Positions 45,600 through 57,981 of a DNA stretch of 64,000 nt are shown one piece after another (position 1 is the first letter of the stretch; each line of letters opens with the position of its first letter). The translations under genes and the position numbers were made by a program. The notes below the pieces were generated by a model that did no database searches, was not told the DNA's origin, and worked only from the letters and a program-made list of their open reading frames with translations. The DNA comes from Liolophura sinensis (taxonomy: Eukaryota; Mollusca; Polyplacophora; Chitonida; Chitonidae). The stretch is from contig NC_088306.1 of assembly GCF_032854445.1 (NCBI RefSeq), positions 1,786,873 through 1,850,872 on the forward strand. Reading direction: 5' to 3'.

Positions 45600-46176
45600 T
45601 AAATTAGTGTATTTATTGAAATGAGCAATTGTTCTATTCACAAAGCAGTCATCTTTTCTGTGATCTTTTATTTCAATTAAGACTGCCTTGTGATTTCAAA
45701 AGTTTGTGATAGCCGGGTATTGTGAAATCTTGTGTATTTGATAACAATCTGGGAATAAATTCAACAATTTTCAAAAAAAAAAAAAAAATACTTTGACATG
45801 CTCTCAGACGAACACTCTTGAAACTTTCTCATTTTCCTTTGACGATTGGAAGTGAACCAAAATGTAAACTTTAAAAAAGACAAAGAAACTGAAGTTTAGG
45901 CTATAATTATTTCCAATGTTACAAATGCTGTTAAATGTGGAAAAATTATCTATTAATGAAAAGTGTTGCAAAATGATACCGTACGGTCTTAACACTTTCG
46001 TCAAATACGTTATGAAACTTTAAGAAAGGATAAGCGTCAAGATTTTTGGAACAAATAACGATTAGTTCTGGTGTGTTTTATCAGAAAACCAAACAAAATG
46101 ACAAAAAAAGAGAAAAAAAACCCCCAACTCTACAACTTTACATAAATGATATAAAAACAAGAAAAGAAATAGCAAA

Positions 46177-46258
46177 TGGCAGCGGTGGGATTCGAACCCA
46201 CGCCTCCGAAGAGACTGGTGCCTTAAACCAGCGCCTTAGACCGCTCGGCCACGCTACC
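46177..46258 (-). tRNA. tRNA-Leu(AAG)
   Basis: 82 nt. Arms pair as expected; anticodon arm CTGGT-TTAAGGC-ACCAG gives AAG; T arm GTGGG-TTCGAAT-CCCAC is intact. Serves as the reference - copy; a T-rich stretch lies downstream on the minus strand. Confidence 0.9.
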
Positions 46259-46697
46259 AGATCCCATAGCCGTAGCGATCGCGTGTGATTTTAAAAGCTA
46301 AGAGGCATTCGGAAAGTGGCTCCTCTTAAGGAATAAAGGCAGGTGTGACGTTATTGTTGGGTGATACATAAGTATATTTTCCACTGTGATTTGTGTAAGC
46401 TGTTAAAATATATGAGAATTTAGTTTGTTTTTGAGAAAAAGTTTACTGCAGATGGGTGCTATGAGCCTATCCGCCATAGCGAAGGTTATCTTTGCAAAAT
46501 GTTATGATTTTACGTCCAGAAGCAAGAGCTGAACAATGTTAATGCATGACAAGTTGACTTCGCCAACTTCACCAGATGAATTTTCAGAAAAAGTAGTGTG
46601 CTCTTGTGTAACATATAAAATATGTGCTAACCGGAAGTGGTGTAGGCCTTGTTAGAATGTCAGTGTTTTTTTTTCCGAAATGTTCAATCATCTGTCA

Positions 46698-46779
46698 GGT
46701 AGCGTGGCCGAGCGGTCTAAGGCGCTGGTTATAGGCACCAGCCTCTCAGGAGGCGTGGGTTCGAATCCCACCGCTTCCA
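46698..46779 (+). tRNA. tRNA-Leu(UAG)-like, A33 subfamily
   Basis: 82 nt; loop TATAGGC has A instead of the invariant U33 next to anticodon TAG. The 3' acceptor strand is cgcttcc, giving a U3-U70 mismatch. Followed by a T8 run (Pol III terminator). Function doubtful. Confidence 0.7.
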
Positions 46780-47222
46780 TACGGGTTTTTTTTAATTTTT
46801 GGCTTGAAATAAAATACGTGCTTTGCTTTGCCGAATACTTTGACATGCTCTCAGACGAGCACTCTTGAAACTTTCTCATTTTCCTTTGACGATTGGAAGT
46901 GAACCAAAATGTAAACTTTAAAAAAGACAAAGAAACTGAAGTTTAGGCTATGTCTATTTCCATTGTTACCAATGCTGTTAAATGTGGAAAAGATATCTAT
47001 TAATGAAAAGTGTTGCAAAATGATACCGTACGGTCTTAACACTTTCGTCAAATACGATATGAAACTTTAAGAAAGGAGAAGCGTCTGGATATTTGGAACA
47101 AATAACGATTAGTTCTGGTGTGTTTCATCAGAAAACCAAACAAAATGACAAAAAAAGAGACAAAAAAACCCCAACACCACAGCTTTACATAAATGATATG
47201 AAACAAGAAAAGAAATAGCAAA

Positions 47223-47304
47223 TGGCAGCGGTGGGATTCGAACCCACGCCTCCGAAGAGACTGGTGCCTTAAACCGGCGCCTTAGACCGCTCGGCCACGC
47301 TACC
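47223..47304 (-). tRNA. tRNA-Leu(AAG), one anticodon-stem mismatch
   Basis: 82 nt; as the reference copy, but the anticodon stem starts CCGGT instead of CTGGT, giving a C-A mismatch. Confidence 0.75.
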
Positions 47305-48032
47305 AGATCCCATTACCGTAGCGATCGCGTGTGATTTTAAAAGCTAAGAGGCATTCGGAAAGTGGCTCCTCTTAAGGAATAAAGGCAGGTGTGACGTTGT
47401 TGTTGGGTGATACACCAGTATATTGTCCACTGTGATTTTTGTAAGCTGTTAAAATATATGAGAGTTTAGTTTCTTTTTGAAAAAAAGTTTACTGCAGATG
47501 GCTGCTATGAGCCTATCCACCATAGCGAAGGTTAGGTTTGCAAAATGTTATGATTTTACGTCCAGAAGCAAGAGTCGAACAATGTTAATGCATGACAAGT
47601 TGACTTCGCCAACTTCACCAGATGAATTTTCAGAAAAAGTAGTGTGCTCTTGTGTAACATATAAAATACGTGCTAACCGGAAGTGGTGTAGGCCTTGTTA
47701 GAATGTCAGTGTTTTTTTTTCCGAAATGTTCAATCATCTGTCAGTTATGAGAGTTTAGTTTGTTTGTGAGAAAAAGTTTAATGCAGATGGCTGCTATGAG
47801 CCTATCCGCCATAGCGAAGGTTGGCTTTGCAAAATGTTATGATTTTACGTCCAGAAGGAAGAGTCGAACAATGTTAATGCATGACAAGTTGACTTCGCCA
47901 ACTTCACCAGATGAATATTCAGAAAAAGGAGTGAGCTCTTGTATAAACTATAAAATATGTGCTAACCGGAAGTGGTGTAGGCCTTGTTAGAATGTCAGTG
48001 TTTTTTTTTCCGAAATGTTCAATCATCTGTCA

Positions 48033-48114
48033 GGTAGCGTGGCCGAGCGGTCTAAGGCGCTGGTTATAGGCACCAGCCTCTCTGGAGGCGTGGGTTCGAA
48101 TCCCACCGCTTCCA
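48033..48114 (+). tRNA. tRNA-Leu(UAG)-like, A33 subfamily
   Basis: Same A33 and cgcttcc changes as 46698-46779. The variable arm differs by one base (ctctctggagg for ctctcaggagg). Confidence 0.7.
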
Positions 48115-48557
48115 TACGGGTTTTTTTTTATTTTTGGCTTGAAATAAAATACGTGCTTTGCTTTGCCGAATACTTTGACATGCTCTCAGACGAGCACTCT
48201 TGAAACTTTCTCATTTTCCTTTGACGATTGGAAGTGAACCAAAATGTAAACTTTAAAAAAGACAAACAAACTGAAGTTTAGGCTATGTCTATTTCCATTG
48301 TTACCAATGCTGTTAAACGTGGAAAAGATATCTATTAATGAAAAGTGTTGCAAAATGATACCGTACGGTCTTAACACTTTCGTCAAATACGATATGAAAC
48401 TTTAAGAAAGGAGAAGCGTCTGGATATTTGGAACAAATAACGATTAGTTCTGGTGTGTTTCATCAGAAAACCAAACAAAATGACAAAAAAAGAGACAAAA
48501 AAACCCCAACACCACAGCTTTACATAAATGATATGAAACAAGAAAAGAAATAGCAAA

Positions 48558-48639
48558 TGGCAGCGGTGGGATTCGAACCCACGCCTCCGAAGAGACTGGT
48601 GCCTTAAACCAGCGCCTTAGACCGCTCGGCCACGCTACC
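48558..48639 (-). tRNA. tRNA-Leu(AAG)
   Basis: 82 nt, identical by eye to the reference copy at 46177-46258; all arms intact. Confidence 0.9.
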
Positions 48640-49367
48640 AGATCCCATTACCGTAGCGATCGCGTGTGATTTTAAAAGCTAAGAGGCATTCGGAAAGTGG
48701 CTCCTCTTAAGGAATAAAGGCAGGTGTGACGTTGTTGTTGGGTGATACACCAGTATATTGTCCACTGTGATTTTTGTAAGCTGATAAAATATATGAGAGT
48801 TTAGTTTCTTTTTGAAAAAAAGTTTACTGCAGATGGCTGCTATGAGCCTATCCACCATAGCGAAGGTTAGCTTTGCAAAATGTTATGATTTTACGTCCAG
48901 AAGCAAGAGTCGAACAATGTTAATGCATGACAAGTTGACTTCGCCAACTTCACCAGATGAATTTTCAGAAAAAGTAGTGTGCTCTTGTGTAACATATAAA
49001 ATATGTGCTAACCGGAAGTGGTGTAGGCCTTGTTAGAATGTCAGTGTTTTTTTTTCCAAAATTTTCAATCATCTGTCAGTTATGAGAGTTTAGTTTGTTT
49101 GTGAGAAAAAGTTTAATGCAGATGGCTGCTATGAGCCTATCCGCCATAGCGAAGGTTGGCTTTGCAAAATGTTATGATTTTACGTCCAGAAGGAAGAGTC
49201 GAACAATGTTAATGCATGACAAGTTGACTTCGCCAACTTCACCAGATGAATATTCAGAAAAAGGAGTGAGCTCTTGTATAACCTATAAAATATGTGCTAA
49301 ACGGACGTGGTGTAGGCCTTGTTAGAATGTCAGTGTTTTTTTTTCCGAAATGTTCAATCATCTGTCA

Positions 49368-49449
49368 GGTAGCGTGGCCGAGCGGTCTAAGGCGCTGGTT
49401 ATAGGCACCAGCCTCTCAGGAGGCGTGGGTTCGAATCCCACCGCTTCCA
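49368..49449 (+). tRNA. tRNA-Leu(UAG)-like, A33 subfamily
   Basis: Third member with loop TATAGGC and acceptor end cgcttcca; by eye identical to 46698-46779. Confidence 0.7.
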
Positions 49450-49893
49450 TACGGGTTTTTTTTTATTTTTGGCTTGAAATAAAATACGTGCTTTGCTTTG
49501 CCGAATACTTTGACATGCTCTCAGACGAGCACTCTTGAAACTTTCTCATTTTCCTTTGACGATTGGAAGTGAACCAAAATGTAAACTTTAAAAAAGACAA
49601 ACAAACTGAAGTTTAGGCTATGTCTATTTCCATTGTTACCAATGCTGTTAAATGTGGAAAAGATATCTATTAATGAAAAGTGTTGCAAAATGATACCGTA
49701 CTGTCTTAACACTTTCGTCAAATACGATATGAAACTTTAAGAAAGGAGAAGCGTCTGGATATTTGGAACAAATAACGATTAGTTCTGGTGTGTTTCATCA
49801 GAAAACCAAACAAAATGACAAAAAAAGAGACAAAAAAAACCCCAACACCACAGCTTTACATAAATGATATGAAACAAGAAAAGAAATAGCAAA

Positions 49894-49975
49894 TGGCAGC
49901 GGTGGGATTCGAACCCACGCCTCCGAAGAGACTGGTGCCTTAAACCAGCGGCTTAGACCGCTCGGCCACGCTACC
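49894..49975 (-). tRNA. tRNA-Leu(AAG), D-stem mismatch
   Basis: On the minus strand TAAGCCGCTGG replaces TAAGGCGCTGG, so the D stem loses a pair. Otherwise canonical. The same change recurs at 54647-54728. Confidence 0.72.
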
Positions 49976-50416
49976 AGATCCCATTACCGTAGCGATCGCG
50001 TGTGATTTTAAAAGCTAAGAGGCATTCGGAAAGTGGCTCCTCTTAAGGAATAAAGGCAGGTGTGACGTTGTTGTTGGGTGATACACCAGTATATTGTCCA
50101 CTGTGATTTTTGTAAGCTGTTAAAACATATGAGAGTTTAGTTTGTTTTTGAAAAAAAGTTTACTGCAGATGGCTGCTATGAGCCTATCCACCATAGCGAA
50201 GGTTAGCTTTGCAAAATGTTATGATTTTACGTCCAGAAGCAAGAGTCGAACAATGTTAATGCATGACAAGTTGAATTCGCCAACTTCACCAGATGAATTT
50301 TCAGAAAAAGGAGTGAGCTCTTGTATAACCTATAAAATATGTGCTAACCGGAAGTGGTGTAGGCCTTGTTAGAATGTCAGTGTTTTTTATTTTCCGAAAT
50401 GTTCAATCATCTGTCA

Positions 50417-50498
50417 GGTAGCGTGGCCGGCTGGTCTAAGGCGCTGGTTTTAGGCACCAGTCTTTCAGGAGGCGTGGGTTCGAATCCCACCGCTGCCA
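50417..50498 (+). tRNA. tRNA-Leu(UAG), altered D loop
   Basis: Loop TTTAGGC with normal U33 and anticodon TAG; acceptor end cgctgcca. The D arm reads ggccggctggtc instead of ggccgagtggtc, losing A14 and damaging the A-box. Confidence 0.65.
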
Positions 50499-50942
50499 TT
50501 CGGGTTTTTTTTTATTTCTTCCTTGAAATAAAATACGTGCTTTGCTTTGCCGAATACTTTGACATGCTCTCAGACGAACACTCTTGAAACTTTCTCATTT
50601 TCCTTTGACGATTGGAAGTGAACCAGAATGTAAACTTTAAAAAAGACAAAGAAACTGAAGTTTAGGCTATAATTATTTCCATTGTTACAAATGCTGTTAA
50701 ATGTGGAAAAATTATCTATTAATGAAAAGTGTTGCAAAATGATACCGTACGGTCTTAACACTTTCGTCAAATACGATATGAAACTTTAAGAAAGGAGAAG
50801 CGTCTGGATTTTTGGAACAAATAACGATTAGTTCTGGTGTGTTTCATCAGAAAACCAAACGAAATGACAAAAAAAGAGACAAAATAAAACCAACTCCACA
50901 ACTTTACATAAAGGATATAAAAACAAGAAAAGAAATAGCAAA

Positions 50943-51024
50943 TGGCAGGGGTGGGATTCGAACCCACGCCTCCGAAGAGACTGGTGCCTTAAACCAGCGC
51001 CTTAGACCGCTCGGCCACGCTACC
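50943..51024 (-). tRNA. tRNA-Leu(AAG), acceptor mismatch
   Basis: The + strand reads tggcagggg instead of tggcagcgg, so one acceptor-stem pair is lost. The same variant is at 56272-56353. Confidence 0.72.
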
Positions 51025-51750
51025 ACATCCCATAACCGTAACGATCGCGTGTGATTTTAAAAGCTAAGAGGCATTCGGAAAGTGGCTCCTCTTAAGGAAT
51101 AAAGGCAGGTGTGACGTTATTGTTGGGTGATACATAAGTATATTGTCCACTGTGATTTGTGTAAGCTGTTAAACGATATGAGAGTTTAGTTTGTTTTTGA
51201 GAAAAAGTTTACTGCAGATGGCTGCTATGAGCCTATCCGCCATAGCGAAGGTTATCTTTTCAAAATGTTATGATTTTACGTCCAGAAGCAAGACCTGAAC
51301 AATGTTAATGCATGACAAGTTGAATTCGCCAACTTCACCAGATAAATTTTCAGAAAAAGTAGTGTGCTCTTGTGTAACATATAAAATATGTGCTAACCGG
51401 AAGTGGTGTAGGCCTTGTTAGAATGTCAGTGTTTTTTTTCCAAAATCTTCAATCATCTGTCAGTTATGAGAATTTAGTTTCTTTTTGAGAAAAAGTTTAC
51501 TACACATGGCTGTTATAAGCCTATCCACCATAGCGAAGGTTAGCTTTTCAAAATGTTATGATTTTACGTCCAGAAGCAAGAGTCGAACAATGTTAATGCA
51601 TGACAAGCTGACTTGGCTAACTTTAACAGATGAATTTTCAGAGAAAGGAGTGTGCTCTTGTGTAACCTATAAAATATGTGCTCACTGGAAGTGATGTAGG
51701 CCTTGTTAGAATGTCAGTGTTTTTTTTCCGAAATGTTCAATCATCTGTCA

Positions 51751-51832
51751 GGTAGCGTGGCGGAGTGGTCTAAGGCGCTGGTTTTAGGCACCAGTCTCTC
51801 AGGAGGCGTGGGTTCGAATCCCACCGCTGCCA
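51751..51832 (+). tRNA. tRNA-Leu(UAG), D-stem change
   Basis: gtggcggagtggtc replaces gtggccgagtggtc, breaking one D-stem pair. Anticodon arm and T arm are normal. Confidence 0.72.
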
Positions 51833-52273
51833 TACGGGTTTTTTATTTTATTTCTTGCTTGAAATAAAATACGTGCTTTGTTTTGCCGAATACTTTGACA
51901 TGCTCTCAGACGAGCACTCTTGAAACTTTCTCATTTTCCTATGACGATTGGAAGTGAACCAAAACGTAAACTTTATAAAAGACAAAGAAACTGAAGTTTA
52001 GGCTATAATTATTACCATTGTTATCATTGCTTTAAAATGTGGAAGATTTATCTATTAATGAAAAGTGTTTTCAAAATGATACCGTACGGTCTTAACACTT
52101 TCGTCAAATACGATATGAAACTTTAAGAAAGGAGAAGCGTCTGGATTTTGGAACAAATAACGATTAGTTCTGATGTGTTTCATCAGGAAACCAAACGAAA
52201 TGACAAAAAAGACAAACAAAACCAACTCCACAACTTTACATAAATGATGTAAAACAAAAAAGGAAATAGCAAA

Positions 52274-52355
52274 TGGCAGCGGTGGAATTCGAACCCACGC
52301 CTCCGAAGAGACTGGTGCCTTAAACCAGCGCCTTAGACCGCTCGGCCACGCTACC
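52274..52355 (-). tRNA. tRNA-Leu(AAG)
   Basis: 82 nt; one T-stem change (GAATTCCAC on the minus strand) gives a tolerated G-U pair; otherwise canonical. Confidence 0.82.
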
Positions 52356-52792
52356 ACATCCCATAACCGTATCGATCGCGTGTGATTTTAAAAGCTAAGA
52401 GGCATTCGGAAAGTGGCTCCTCTTAAGGAATAAAGGCAGGTGTGACGTTATTGTTGGGTGATACACCAGTATATTGTCCACTGTGATTTGTGTAAGCTGT
52501 TAAAATATATGAGTTTAGTTTGTTTTTGAGAAAAAGTTTACTGCAGATGGCTGTTATGAGCCGATCCGCCATAGCGAAGGTTAGCTTTGCAAAATGTTAT
52601 GATTTTACGTCCAGAAGCAAGAGCTGAACAATGTTAATGCATGACAAGTTGACTTCGCCAACTTCACCAGATTAATTTTCAGAAAAAGGAGTGAGCTCTT
52701 GTGTAACCTATAAAATATGTGCTAACCGGAAGTGGTGTAGGCCTTGTTAGAATGTCAGTGTTTTTTTTTCCGAAATGTTCCACCATCTGTCA

Positions 52793-52874
52793 GGTAGCGT
52801 GGCCGAGTGGTCTAAGGCGCTGGTTTTAGGCACCAGTCTCTCAGGAGGCGTGGTTTCGAATCCCACCGCTGCCA
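52793..52874 (+). tRNA. tRNA-Leu(UAG), T-stem mismatch
   Basis: gtggtttcgaatcccac replaces gtgggttcgaatcccac, so the pair closing the T loop is lost and the B-box is altered. Same at 54121-54202. Confidence 0.68.
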
Positions 52875-53315
52875 TACGCGGTGTTTTTTTTTTATTTCTT
52901 GCTTGATATAAAATACAGGCTTTGTTTTGCCGAATACTTTGACATGCTCTCAGACGAGCACTCTTGAAACTTTCTCATTTTCCTTTGACGATTGGAAGTG
53001 AACCAGAATGTAAACTTTAAAAAAGACAAAGAAACTGAAGTTTAGGCTATAATTATTTCCATTGTTACAAATGCTGTTAAAGTGGAAAAATTATCTATTA
53101 ATGAAAAGTGTTGTAAAATAATATCCTATGGTCTTAACACTTTCGTCAAATACGATATGAAACTTTAAGAAAGGAGAAGCGTCTGGATTTTGGAACAAAT
53201 AACGATTAGTTCTGATGTGTTTCATCAGGAAACCAAACGAAATGACAAAAAAGACAAACAAAACCAACTCCACAGCTTTACATAAATGATGTAAAACAAA
53301 AAAGGAAATAGCAAA

Positions 53316-53397
53316 TGGCAGCGGTGTTATTTGAACCCACGCCTCCGAAGAGACTGGTGCCTTAAACCAGCGCCTTAGACCGCTCGGCCACGCTACC
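53316..53397 (-). pseudogene. tRNA-Leu(AAG) with broken T arm
   Basis: The + strand reads gcggtgttatttgaacccac: several changes destroy the T stem and B-box, although the anticodon arm is intact. Confidence 0.7.
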
Positions 53398-54120
53398 AGA
53401 TCCCATAACCGTATCGATCGCGTGTGATTTTAAAGCTAAGAGGCATTCGGAAAGTGGCTCCTCTTAATGAATAAAGGCAGGTGTGACGTTATTGTTGGGT
53501 GATACACCAGTATATTGTCCACTGTGATTTGTGTAAGCTGTTAAAATATATGAGTTTAGTTTGTTTTTGAGAAAAAGTTTACTGCAGATGGCTGTTATGA
53601 GCCTATCCGCCACAGCGAAGGTTAGCTTTGCAAAATGTTATGATTTTACGTCCAGAAGCAAGAGCTGAACAATGTTAATGCATGACAAGTTGACTTCGCC
53701 AACTTCACCAGATGAATTTTCAGAAAAAGGAGTGTGCTCTTGTGTAACCTATAAAATATGTGCTAACGGAAGCGGTGTACGCCTTGTAAGAATGTCAGTG
53801 TTTTTTTTTCCGAAATGTTCAATCATCTGTCAGTTATGAGAGTTTAGTTTGTTTTTGAGAAAAAGTTTACTGCAGATGGCTGTTATGAGCCTATCCACCA
53901 TAGCGACGGTTAGCTTTGCAAAATGTTATGATTTTACGTACAGAAGCAAGAGTCGAACAATGTTAATGCATGACAAGTTGACTTCGCCAACTTCACCAGA
54001 TTAATTTTCAGAAAAAGGAGTGAGCTCTTGTATAACCTATAAAATATGTGCTAACCGGAAGTGGTGTACGCCTTGTTAGAATGTCAGTGATTTTTTTCCG
54101 AAATGTTCCACCATCTGTCA

Positions 54121-54202
54121 GGTAGCGTGGCCGAGTGGTCTAAGGCGCTGGTTTTAGGCACCAGTCTCTCAGGAGGCGTGGTTTCGAATCCCACCGCTGC
54201 CA
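54121..54202 (+). tRNA. tRNA-Leu(UAG), T-stem mismatch
   Basis: Carries the same gtggtttcgaatcc change as 52793-52874; otherwise like the best + copy. Confidence 0.68.
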
Positions 54203-54646
54203 TACGCGGTGTTTTTTTTTTATTTCTTGCTTGATATAAAATACGTGCTTTGTTTTGCCGAATACTTTGACATGCTCTCAGACGAGCACTCTTGAAACTT
54301 TCTCATTTTCCTTTGACGATTGGAAGTGAACCAGAATGTAAACTTTAAAAAAGACAAAGAAACTGAAGTTTAGGCTATAATTATTTCCATTGTTACAAAT
54401 GCTGTTAAATGTTGAAAAATTATCTATTAATGAAAAGTGTTGTAAAATAATATCCTACGGTCTTAACACTTTCGTCAAATACGATATGAAACTTTAAGAA
54501 AAGAAGAAGCGTCTGGATTTTTGGAACAAATAACGATTAGTTCTGGTGTGTTTCATCAGGAAACCAAACGAAATGACAAAAAAGACAAACAAAACCAACT
54601 CCACAGCTTTACATAAATGATATAAAACAAAAAAGGAAATAGCAAA

Positions 54647-54728
54647 TGGCAGCGGTGGGATTCGAACCCACGCCTCCGAAGAGACTGGTGCCTTAAACCA
54701 GCGGCTTAGACCGCTCGGCCACGCTACC
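54647..54728 (-). tRNA. tRNA-Leu(AAG), D-stem mismatch
   Basis: Same D-stem change as 49894-49975 (+ strand accagcggcttag). Confidence 0.72.
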
Positions 54729-55742
54729 AGATCCCATAACCGTATCGATCGCGTGTGATTTTAAAAGCTAAGAGGCATTCGGAAAGTGGCTCCTCTTAAG
54801 GAATAAAGGCAGGTGTGACGTTATTGCTGGGTGATACACCAGTATATTGTCCACTGTGATTTGTGTAAGCTGTTAAAATATATGAGTTTAGTTTGTTTTT
54901 GAGAAAAAGTTTACTACAGATGGCTGCTATGAGCCTATCCGCCACAGCGAAGGTTAGCTTTGCAAAATGTTATGATTTTATGTCCAGAAGCAAGAGCTGA
55001 ACAAAGTTAATGCATGACAAGTTGACTTCGCCAACTTCACCAGATTAATTTTTAGAAAAAGGAGTGAGCTCTTGTATAACCTATAAAATATGTGCTAACC
55101 GGAAGCGGTGTACGCCTTGTAAGAATGTCAGTGTTTTTTTTCCGAAATGTTCAATCATCTGTCAGTTATGAGAGTTTAGTTTGTTTTTGAGAAAAAGTTT
55201 ACTGCAGATGGCTGCTATGAGCCTATCCGCCATAGCGAAGGTTAGCTTTGCAAAATGTTATGATTTTACGTCCAGAAGCAAGAGCTGAACAATGTTAATG
55301 CATGACAAGTTGACTTCGCCAACTTCACCAGATGAATTTTCAGAAAAAGGAGTGAGCTCTTGTATAACCTATAAAATATGTGCTAACCGGAAGCGGTGTA
55401 CGTTTTGTAAGAATGTCAGTGTTTTTTTTCCCGAAATGTTCAATCATCTGTCAGTTATGAGAGTTTAGTTTGTTTTTGAGAAAAAGTTTACTGCAGATGG
55501 CTGTTATGAGCCTATCCACCATAGCGACGGTTAGCTTTGCAAAATGTTATGATTTTACGTACAGAAGCAAGAGTCGAACAATGTTAATGCATGACAAGTT
55601 GACTTCACCAACTTCACCAGATGGATTTTCAGAAAAAGGAGTGAACTCTTGTATAACCTATAAAATATGTGCTAACCGGAAGTGGTGTAGGCCTTGTTAG
55701 AATGTCAGTGTTTTTTTTTCCGAAATGTTCCACCATCTGTCA

Positions 55743-55824
55743 GGTAGCGTGGCCGAGTGGTCTAAGGCGCTGGTTTTAGGCACCAGTCTCTCAGGAGGCG
55801 TGGGTTCGAATCCCACCGCTGCCA
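55743..55824 (+). tRNA. tRNA-Leu(UAG), best + copy
   Basis: 82 nt with all arms paired: CTGGT-TTTAGGC-ACCAG (TAG), T arm gtgggttcgaatcccac, acceptor ggtagcg/cgctgcc, discriminator A, and a T7 run 10 nt downstream. Confidence 0.9.
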
Positions 55825-56271
55825 TACGCGGTGTTTTTTTTATTTCTTGCTTGATATAAAATACGTGCTTTGTTTTTGCCGAATACTTTGACATGCTCTC
55901 AGACGAGCACTCTTGAAACTTTCTCATTTTCCTTTGACGATTGGAAGTGAACCAGAATGTAAACTTTAAAAAAGACAAAAAAACTGTAGTTTAGGCTATA
56001 ATTATTTCCATTGTTACAAATGCTGTTAAATGTGGAAAAATTATCTATTTATGAAAAGTGTTGCAAAATGATACCGTACGGTCTTAACACTTTCGTCAAA
56101 TACGATATGAAACTTTAAGAAAGGAGAAGCGTCTGGATTTTTGGAACAAATAACGATTAGTTCTGGTGTGTTTCATCAGGAAACCAAACGAAATGACAAA
56201 AAAAGAGACAAAAAAAACCAACTCCACAGCTTTACATAAAGGATATAAAAACAAGAAAAAGAAATAGCAAA

Positions 56272-56353
56272 TGGCAGGGGTGGGATTCGAACCCACGCCT
56301 CCGAAGAGACTGGTGCCTTAAACCAGCGCCTTAGACCGCTCGGCCACGCTACC
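56272..56353 (-). tRNA. tRNA-Leu(AAG), acceptor mismatch
   Basis: Same tggcagggg acceptor change as 50943-51024. Confidence 0.72.
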
Positions 56354-57371
56354 ACATCCCATAACCGTAACGATCGCGTGTGATTTTAAAAGCTAAGAGG
56401 CATTCGGAAAGTGGCTCCTCTTAAGGAATAAAGGCAGGTGTGACGTTATTGTTGGGTGATACACCAGTATATTGTCCACTGTGATTTGTGTAAGCTGTTA
56501 AAATATATGAGAGTTTAGTTTGTTTTTGAGAAAAAGTTTACTGCAGATGGATGCTATGAGCCTATCCGCCATAGCGAAGGTTATCTTTTCAAAATGTTAT
56601 GATTTTACGTCCAGAAGCAAGAGCTGAACAATGTTAATGCATGACAAGTTGAATTCGCCAACTTCACCAGATAAATTTTCAGAAAAAGTAGTGTGCTCTT
56701 GTGTAACATATAAAATATGTGCTAACCGAAAGTTGGTGTAGGCCTTGTTTAGAATGTCAGTGTTTTTTTTTTCCAAAATGTTCAATCATCTGTCAGTTAT
56801 GAGAATTTAGTTTCTTTTTGAGAAAAAGTTTACTGCAGATGGCTGTTATAAGCTATCCACCATAGCGAAGGTTAGCTTTGCAAAATGTTATGATTTTACG
56901 TCCAGAAGCAAGAGTTGAACAATGTTAATGCATGACAAGTTGACCTTGCCAACTTCACCAGATGAATTTTCAGAAAAAGGAGTGCGCTCTTGTATAACCT
57001 ATAAAATATGTGCTAACCGGAAATGATGTAGGCCTTGTTAGAATGTCAGTGTTTTTTTTCCGAAATGTTCAATCATCTGTTAGGTATGAGAGTTTAGTTT
57101 GTTTTTGAGAAAAAGTTTACTGCAGATGGCTGCTATGAGCCGATCCGCCATAGCGAAGGTTAGCTTTTCAAAATGTTATGATTTTACGTCCAGAAGCAAG
57201 AGTCGAACAATGTTAATGCATGACAAGCTGACTTCGCTAACTTTAACAGATGAATTTTCAGAAAAAGGAGTGTGCTCTTGTGTAACCTATAAAATTATGT
57301 GCTCACTGGAAGTGATGTAGGCCTTGTTAGAATGTCAGTGTTTTTTTTCCGAAATGTTCTATCATCTGTCA

Positions 57372-57453
57372 GGTAGCGTGGCGGAGTGGTCTAAAGCGCT
57401 GGTTTTAGGCACCAGTCTCTCAGGAGGCGTGGGTTCGAATCCCACCGCTGCCA
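57372..57453 (+). tRNA. tRNA-Leu(UAG), altered D arm
   Basis: gcggagtggtctaaagcgctgg carries two D-arm changes (gcg and aaagc). Anticodon and T arms are normal. Confidence 0.66.
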
Positions 57454-57899
57454 TACGGGGTTTTTGTTTTATTTCTTGCTTGAAATAAAATACGTGCTTT
57501 GTTTTGCCGAATACTTTGACATGCTCTCAGACGAGCACTCTTGAAACTTTCTCATTTTCCTATGACGATTGGAAGTGAACCATAACGTAAACTTTAAAAA
57601 AAGACAAAGAAACTGAAGTTTAGGCTATAATTATTACCATTGTTATCATTGCTTTTAAATGTGGAAGATTTTATCTATTAATGAAAAGTGTTTTCAAAAT
57701 GATACCGTACGGTCTTAACACTTTCGTCAAATACGATATGAAACTTTAAGAAAAGAAGAAGCGTCTGGATTTTTGGAACAAATAACGATTAGTTCTGGTG
57801 TGTTTCATTAGGAAACCAAACGAAATGACAAAAAAAGACAAACAAAACCAACTCCACAACTTTACATAAATGATATAAAACAAGAAAAGAAATAGCAAA

Positions 57900-57981
57900 T
57901 GGCAGCGGTGGGATTCGAACCCATGCCTCCGAAGAGACTGGTGCCTTAAACCAGCGCCTTAGACCGCTCGGCCACGCTACC
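57900..57981 (-). tRNA. tRNA-Leu(AAG), T-stem mismatch
   Basis: The + strand reads gaacccatgcctcc instead of gaacccacgcctcc; the outer T-stem pair becomes A-C. Confidence 0.74.

Larger units (their letters stand above)
40684..45788 (+). mobile_element. Tx1/L1-like LINE, defective copy with poly(A) tail
   Basis: Two reading frames (gag-like ORF1 with CCHC knuckles; ORF2 with APE endonuclease and reverse transcriptase) end in an A16-type tail at about 45773-45788. The phrase NWRPISLLNVDYKIVSKAL is typical of Tx1-group L1 elements, some of which target multicopy RNA genes. The left flank is the tRNA-Gln repeat; the right flank is tRNA-Leu array spacer. The 5' boundary is set by the end of similarity to the tRNA-Gln unit (gctagagacattagtttg). 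Confidence 0.85.
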
